The notes beneath the pieces are model-generated. The model worked only from the letters and a program-made list of their open reading frames with translations. It did no database searches and was not told where the DNA came from. From NCBI GenBank assembly GCA_027486655.1, contig JAIXOR010000041.1:1-64000 (forward strand): a stretch of 64,000 nucleotides of DNA, in the 5' to 3' direction. Positions 61,446-64,000 of the stretch are shown here, piece by piece; positions within the stretch are counted from its first letter, which is position 1, and each line of letters starts with the position of its first letter. The translations under genes were made by a program, and so were the position numbers. This DNA is from Verrucomicrobiaceae bacterium. Its GTDB lineage: Bacteria > Verrucomicrobiota > Verrucomicrobiia > Verrucomicrobiales > Akkermansiaceae.

Positions 61446-61763
61446 ATGAAACTCGATTCCGCGCAGCTCGAACGTGTGGCGAACCTGTTCCGCGCCTTCT
61501 CGGAGGCGAGCCGCCTGGCGATCGTGCAGGAACTGAAAACCGGGGAGAAGAGTGTCTCGGAGATTGTGGAGGCGCTGCCGACGAGTCAGGCGAACGTTTC
61601 CAAGCAGCTCAAACTGCTTTACGAGGCCGGCGTGTTGAGCCGTCGCAAGGAGGGCACGCTGGTGCTCTATCAGATCGCGGACCCGATGGTGTTCGAGCTG
61701 TGCCGGCTGGTCTGTGACAAGCTGAACCGCGACACGGTGAAGCCCGCGAAGCTGAGGTTTTGA
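61446..61763 (+). CDS. ArsR-family winged-helix regulator
   Basis: 105 residues from the ATG at 61446 (MKLDSAQLERVANLFRAF); an ATG at 61383 would extend into the promoter region and is less likely. The winged helix has SVSEIVEALPTSQANVSKQLKLLYEAGVLSRRKEG-like helices and wing. Cys86 and Cys90 (ELCRLVC) in the last helix could sense sulfide, persulfide or metal. The divergent rhodanese gene is the likely target. Specific effectors cannot be told. Confidence 0.87.
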   Translation: MKLDSAQLERVANLFRAFSEASRLAIVQELKTGEKSVSEIVEALPTSQANVSKQLKLLYEAGVLSRRKEGTLVLYQIADPMVFELCRLVCDKLNRDTVKPAKLRF

Positions 61764-61769
61764 TCGGCC

Positions 61770-62573
61770 TCAGCGTTTGAACACGGGGAAGCCCGCGGCG
61801 GGGCGGATTTCCTTCGGCGGCTCGATGCCGAAGGTGATGTCGTCACCGATCTTGTAGGGACCGTAGGCGATCGGGATCACGGTGAGGCAGACGAGTTGCT
61901 CATCGCCCTCGTTGATCCGCTCGATGTGGACGATGGCGGCGCAGTTGGGGCTTTTGCGGATGGAAAGGATGTCGCCCGGCCGGAATGACGAGGCCGCGGC
62001 GGTCTCGGTGGTGGGGAAGAGGTATTCGACGAGCACGGGGAACGGCGCGGCGCTGCTGAAATCGTCCGGTTTGACGAGGGCCCGTGCGCGAACGGCGAAT
62101 CCGGACGGCAGGAAATCCTTCGGCCCGAGAACACGGGTGTCCTCGACCTGGTAATCGCCTTCGATGTAAGTGAGCGCGAGGGGCTTCTCGAAGTTGGTGA
62201 GGTAGTTTCGCATCAGCCGGTTGTTGAGGCTGGTGAGTTGTTCACCGGTGAGGCCGAAGAACTTCGAATACTGGCCTTTCGCGTCGAGGAGATTGCCGTT
62301 GGGCACGTCGAGCACGGTGTATCGTTTGAGTTCCGGGAGTCTGCCGAGCTTGCGGAGGATCTCGTAGTTCCGCGGGATCTCCGGGTTTCCGAACACATGG
62401 AGGCAGACCGTCCAACTGACCACCGCGAAACAAAGCGCGAGAAGGTTGGCGAGCAGCCACCAGAAGTAGGCGGGACGCCGCGGAGCGGGTTCTTCAATGA
62501 CGCGGGGCACGGCGGAACGGCGGAAGGCCAGGGAGAATTTGAAGGATTCACACAGAACCGCAAGCCTCGCCAT
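61770..62573 (-). CDS. unknown membrane-anchored protein
   Basis: 267 residues from the ATG at 62573, which overlaps the end of the HesB/IscA gene by 26 bases. An Arg-rich start and Pro/Arg stretch are followed by a membrane segment (YFWWLLANLLALCFAVVSWTVCLHVF, about 36-61) and a soluble alpha/beta region, probably periplasmic. Blocks include LPELKRYTVLDVPNGNLLD, YSKFFGLTGEQL and PFPVLVEYLFPTTE. No family is recognised; the PGDILSIRKSP stretch suggests an OB-like or beta-barrel fold. It is convergent with the ArsR gene, six bases apart. Confidence 0.7.
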   Translation of the reverse strand: MARLAVLCESFKFSLAFRRSAVPRVIEEPAPRRPAYFWWLLANLLALCFAVVSWTVCLHVFGNPEIPRNYEILRKLGRLPELKRYTVLDVPNGNLLDAKGQYSKFFGLTGEQLTSLNNRLMRNYLTNFEKPLALTYIEGDYQVEDTRVLGPKDFLPSGFAVRARALVKPDDFSSAAPFPVLVEYLFPTTETAAASSFRPGDILSIRKSPNCAAIVHIERINEGDEQLVCLTVIPIAYGPYKIGDDITFGIEPPKEIRPAAGFPVFKR

Positions 62574-62934
62574 CGGGCACGGCGTGGCTGCCTGGAGGTT
62601 CGTCCGCGACTTCGAAGGAGGTGCCACAGCCGCAGGAGCGGGCTGCATTCGGATTGTTGACCTTGAAGCCGGCGTCGGTGAGGTCGTCGGAGTGATCGAT
62701 CTCACAACCGCGGAGGCGATCGATGCTGTCTCCGGCCACGATCACGCGCGCGGCACCGGACTCGACCACCACATCACCCGGCTGCGGGTCCGAGACCTGC
62801 ATTTCATACTGCCATCCGGCGCAGCCACCGCGGCGGACGGCGAGCCGCAGGCCGGATACCGGGGATTGGGCGCGGTTGGACAGGAGCCGGGCGAGGGCTT
62901 CCGCAGCTTGGGGAGTGATGGAAATCGGCGTCAC
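62548..62934 (-). CDS. HesB/IscA-type iron-sulfur carrier protein
   Basis: 128 residues from a GTG at 62934. The A-type carrier pattern is complete: GGCAGWQYEM (Cys38), a central VVVESGAARVIVAG, and SCGCGTSFEV (Cys101 and Cys103). These three cysteines hold the Fe-S cluster or iron. Family length is about 110; a short C-terminal extension exceeds it. It would deliver clusters to target enzymes. It is upstream of the unknown membrane protein with overlapping ends. Confidence 0.9.
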   Translation of the reverse strand: MTPISITPQAAEALARLLSNRAQSPVSGLRLAVRRGGCAGWQYEMQVSDPQPGDVVVESGAARVIVAGDSIDRLRGCEIDHSDDLTDAGFKVNNPNAARSCGCGTSFEVADEPPGSHAVPDGEACGSV

Positions 62935-63093
62935 GCGGAAAGCCTAGGCCGGATTTCAGGGATTTGAAACCGGAAATCCCGCACGATGCCGCCCAGCCGC
63001 TAACTCCCTGTCGCAAACCGCTGTGTTTTTCCCCCCAACCGGACGAATCGGCCGAAACAACGGGGAGGATCGCCCGTCGGGTATCGGGCCGGT

Positions 63094-63723
63094 TCAGACC
63101 ACCGCGAGACCTGCAGCATCCGCCGAACGGATCCGCGCCACGCGCATTCTCTCGCAGATCACCAGGGAGAGGAATCGCGAGTAGTCCTCTTCGCGGGTGG
63201 AGGAGAGCAGCACATAGGTGTAGCTCGGCCAGTGCCTCATTTCCTCAAGCGCATTGGCCATGCGCAGCGAGATCACCTCATCGCTGTCCGTTCCGCGGCC
63301 GGAAAGGCGCTCCAGGAGTTCGGCCTCCCCGGGCGGCATCACAAACAGGTCCACGAACGCATTCCGTATTTCAGGATCCACGCAACTCCTCACCTGGGCG
63401 GCTCCCTGGACGTCGATGTCCATCACCACATCCGCCCCGGCCGCGAGGCGGGAAATGACCTCGGACTTGAGCGAGCCGTAGAGATTGCCGTGGACTTCCG
63501 CGTGTTCCAGGAAATCGCCCGCAACGATGCGCCGCTCGAATTCCTCGCGCGTGAGGAAATGGTAATCCCGGCCGTTCACCTCGCCGGGCCGCGGCGGACG
63601 GGTGGTGCAGGAGATCGAATAACGCACCTCACCCGAGTCCGCCAGACGGCGACAAAGCGTGGTTTTCCCGGATCCCGAAGGACCCGAAACGACAAGCAGC
63701 ATTCCCGTGCGCGGCGCGGACAT
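63094..63723 (-). CDS. gmk: guanylate kinase
   Basis: 209 residues from the ATG at 63723 (MSAPRTGMLLVVSGPSGSGKTT). The P-loop is GPSGSGKT at 14-21. The GMP-binding region TTRPPRPGEVNGRDYHF and the VVMDIDVQGAAQVR block are typical. It converts GMP to GDP. A longer frame upstream lacks conservation. It is divergent from a regulator gene that begins at 63834. Confidence 0.95.
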   Translation of the reverse strand: MSAPRTGMLLVVSGPSGSGKTTLCRRLADSGEVRYSISCTTRPPRPGEVNGRDYHFLTREEFERRIVAGDFLEHAEVHGNLYGSLKSEVISRLAAGADVVMDIDVQGAAQVRSCVDPEIRNAFVDLFVMPPGEAELLERLSGRGTDSDEVISLRMANALEEMRHWPSYTYVLLSSTREEDYSRFLSLVICERMRVARIRSADAAGLAVV

Positions 63724-63833
63724 GGCCGGATCATGATGGGCTCTCCGCCGCTGGCAATCCGGGAAGTTTCCCCGCCCCTGGAAATTGTGGATTGCCTGCC
63801 TCACGGATTCCGACAGGCTTTGAAGCGCGAACC

Positions 63834-64000
63834 ATGCTCCTCCCGGTATTCCGTGACCTGATCCGGCCGCAGTGGCGTGCGGTGCTCGAGGAACTCAAAT
63901 CCTCGGGCGGCATGCCGGTGGCGGACCTCGCCCGCAAGTCCGGGGGCAGCTACATGGCCGTGAAAACCCACTGCGAGGAACTCACCAAGGCCGGCTACCT
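63834..64000 (+). CDS. winged-helix DNA-binding protein, N-terminal part cut by window edge
   Basis: 55 complete codons from the ATG at 63834 (MLLPVFRDLIRPQWRAVLEEL) before the window ends. The segment MPVADLARKSGGSYMAVKTHCEELTKAGYL has the helix-turn-helix pattern of an ArsR/MarR-like winged helix. The rest is outside the window, so the family and effector cannot be determined. It is divergent from gmk with 110 bases between. Confidence 0.7.
   Translation, partial: MLLPVFRDLIRPQWRAVLEELKSSGGMPVADLARKSGGSYMAVKTHCEELTKAGY

Overview
The window looks like a chromosomal segment of a Verrucomicrobiota bacterium, most likely a free-living relative of Akkermansia in the order Verrucomicrobiales. 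This is inferred from gene content, not from a marker-gene alignment. The clues are a paired PSD1/DUF1549-DUF1553 protein and DUF1501 protein, a sigma factor/FecR pair of the PVC type, an LpxK gene (so a Gram-negative LPS envelope), high GC, and a pilus locus ordered like Akkermansia Amuc_1102 to Amuc_1098. Shine-Dalgarno sequences are almost absent, and C is strongly preferred immediately before ATG.

Layout, left part (1-13880): a truncated REP-associated Y1 transposase, a peroxiredoxin, a PHP-type histidinol phosphatase and phosphate acetyltransferase. A long minus-strand series follows, read from right to left: purM, purF, a nucleoid-associated protein, lpxK, the PSD1 protein, the DUF1501 protein and an exported endonuclease/exonuclease/phosphatase.

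Pilus region (14172-32005, plus strand): this is the most distinctive part. An ABC ATPase, a permease and an unknown anchored protein run into pilT. Then come a pilin, a PilM/PilN-like fusion, PilO-like and PilP-like proteins, a PilQ secretin, an unknown protein, PilB and PilC. After these is a set of five unknown small envelope proteins and a second pilin-like protein, several joined by 4-base stop/start overlaps, ending in a DUF3108-like protein and an L,D-transpeptidase. I read the whole stretch as a verrucomicrobial type IV pilus machine with lineage-specific parts.

Informational region (32015-46066, minus strand): tRNA-Thr, tuf, tRNA-Trp, secE, nusG, rplK, rplA, rplJ, rplL, rpoB and rpoC, with a strong promoter upstream, a perfect hairpin between rplL and rpoB, and a textbook terminator after rpoC. 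Two small genes (DUF2007 and DUF167/YggU) follow.

Right part (46232-64000): a YmdB-type phosphoesterase and an N-acetylmuramoyl-L-alanine amidase. Then comes an alpha-glucan locus read from right to left: a sigma factor and its FecR-like partner, an exported GH57-like enzyme, and a 2141-residue protein with two separate GH13 catalytic sites. The two hydrolases share a homologous accessory module. The window ends with a rhodanese/ArsR divergent pair, an unknown membrane protein, an IscA/HesB protein, guanylate kinase, and the start of a winged-helix protein cut by the window edge.
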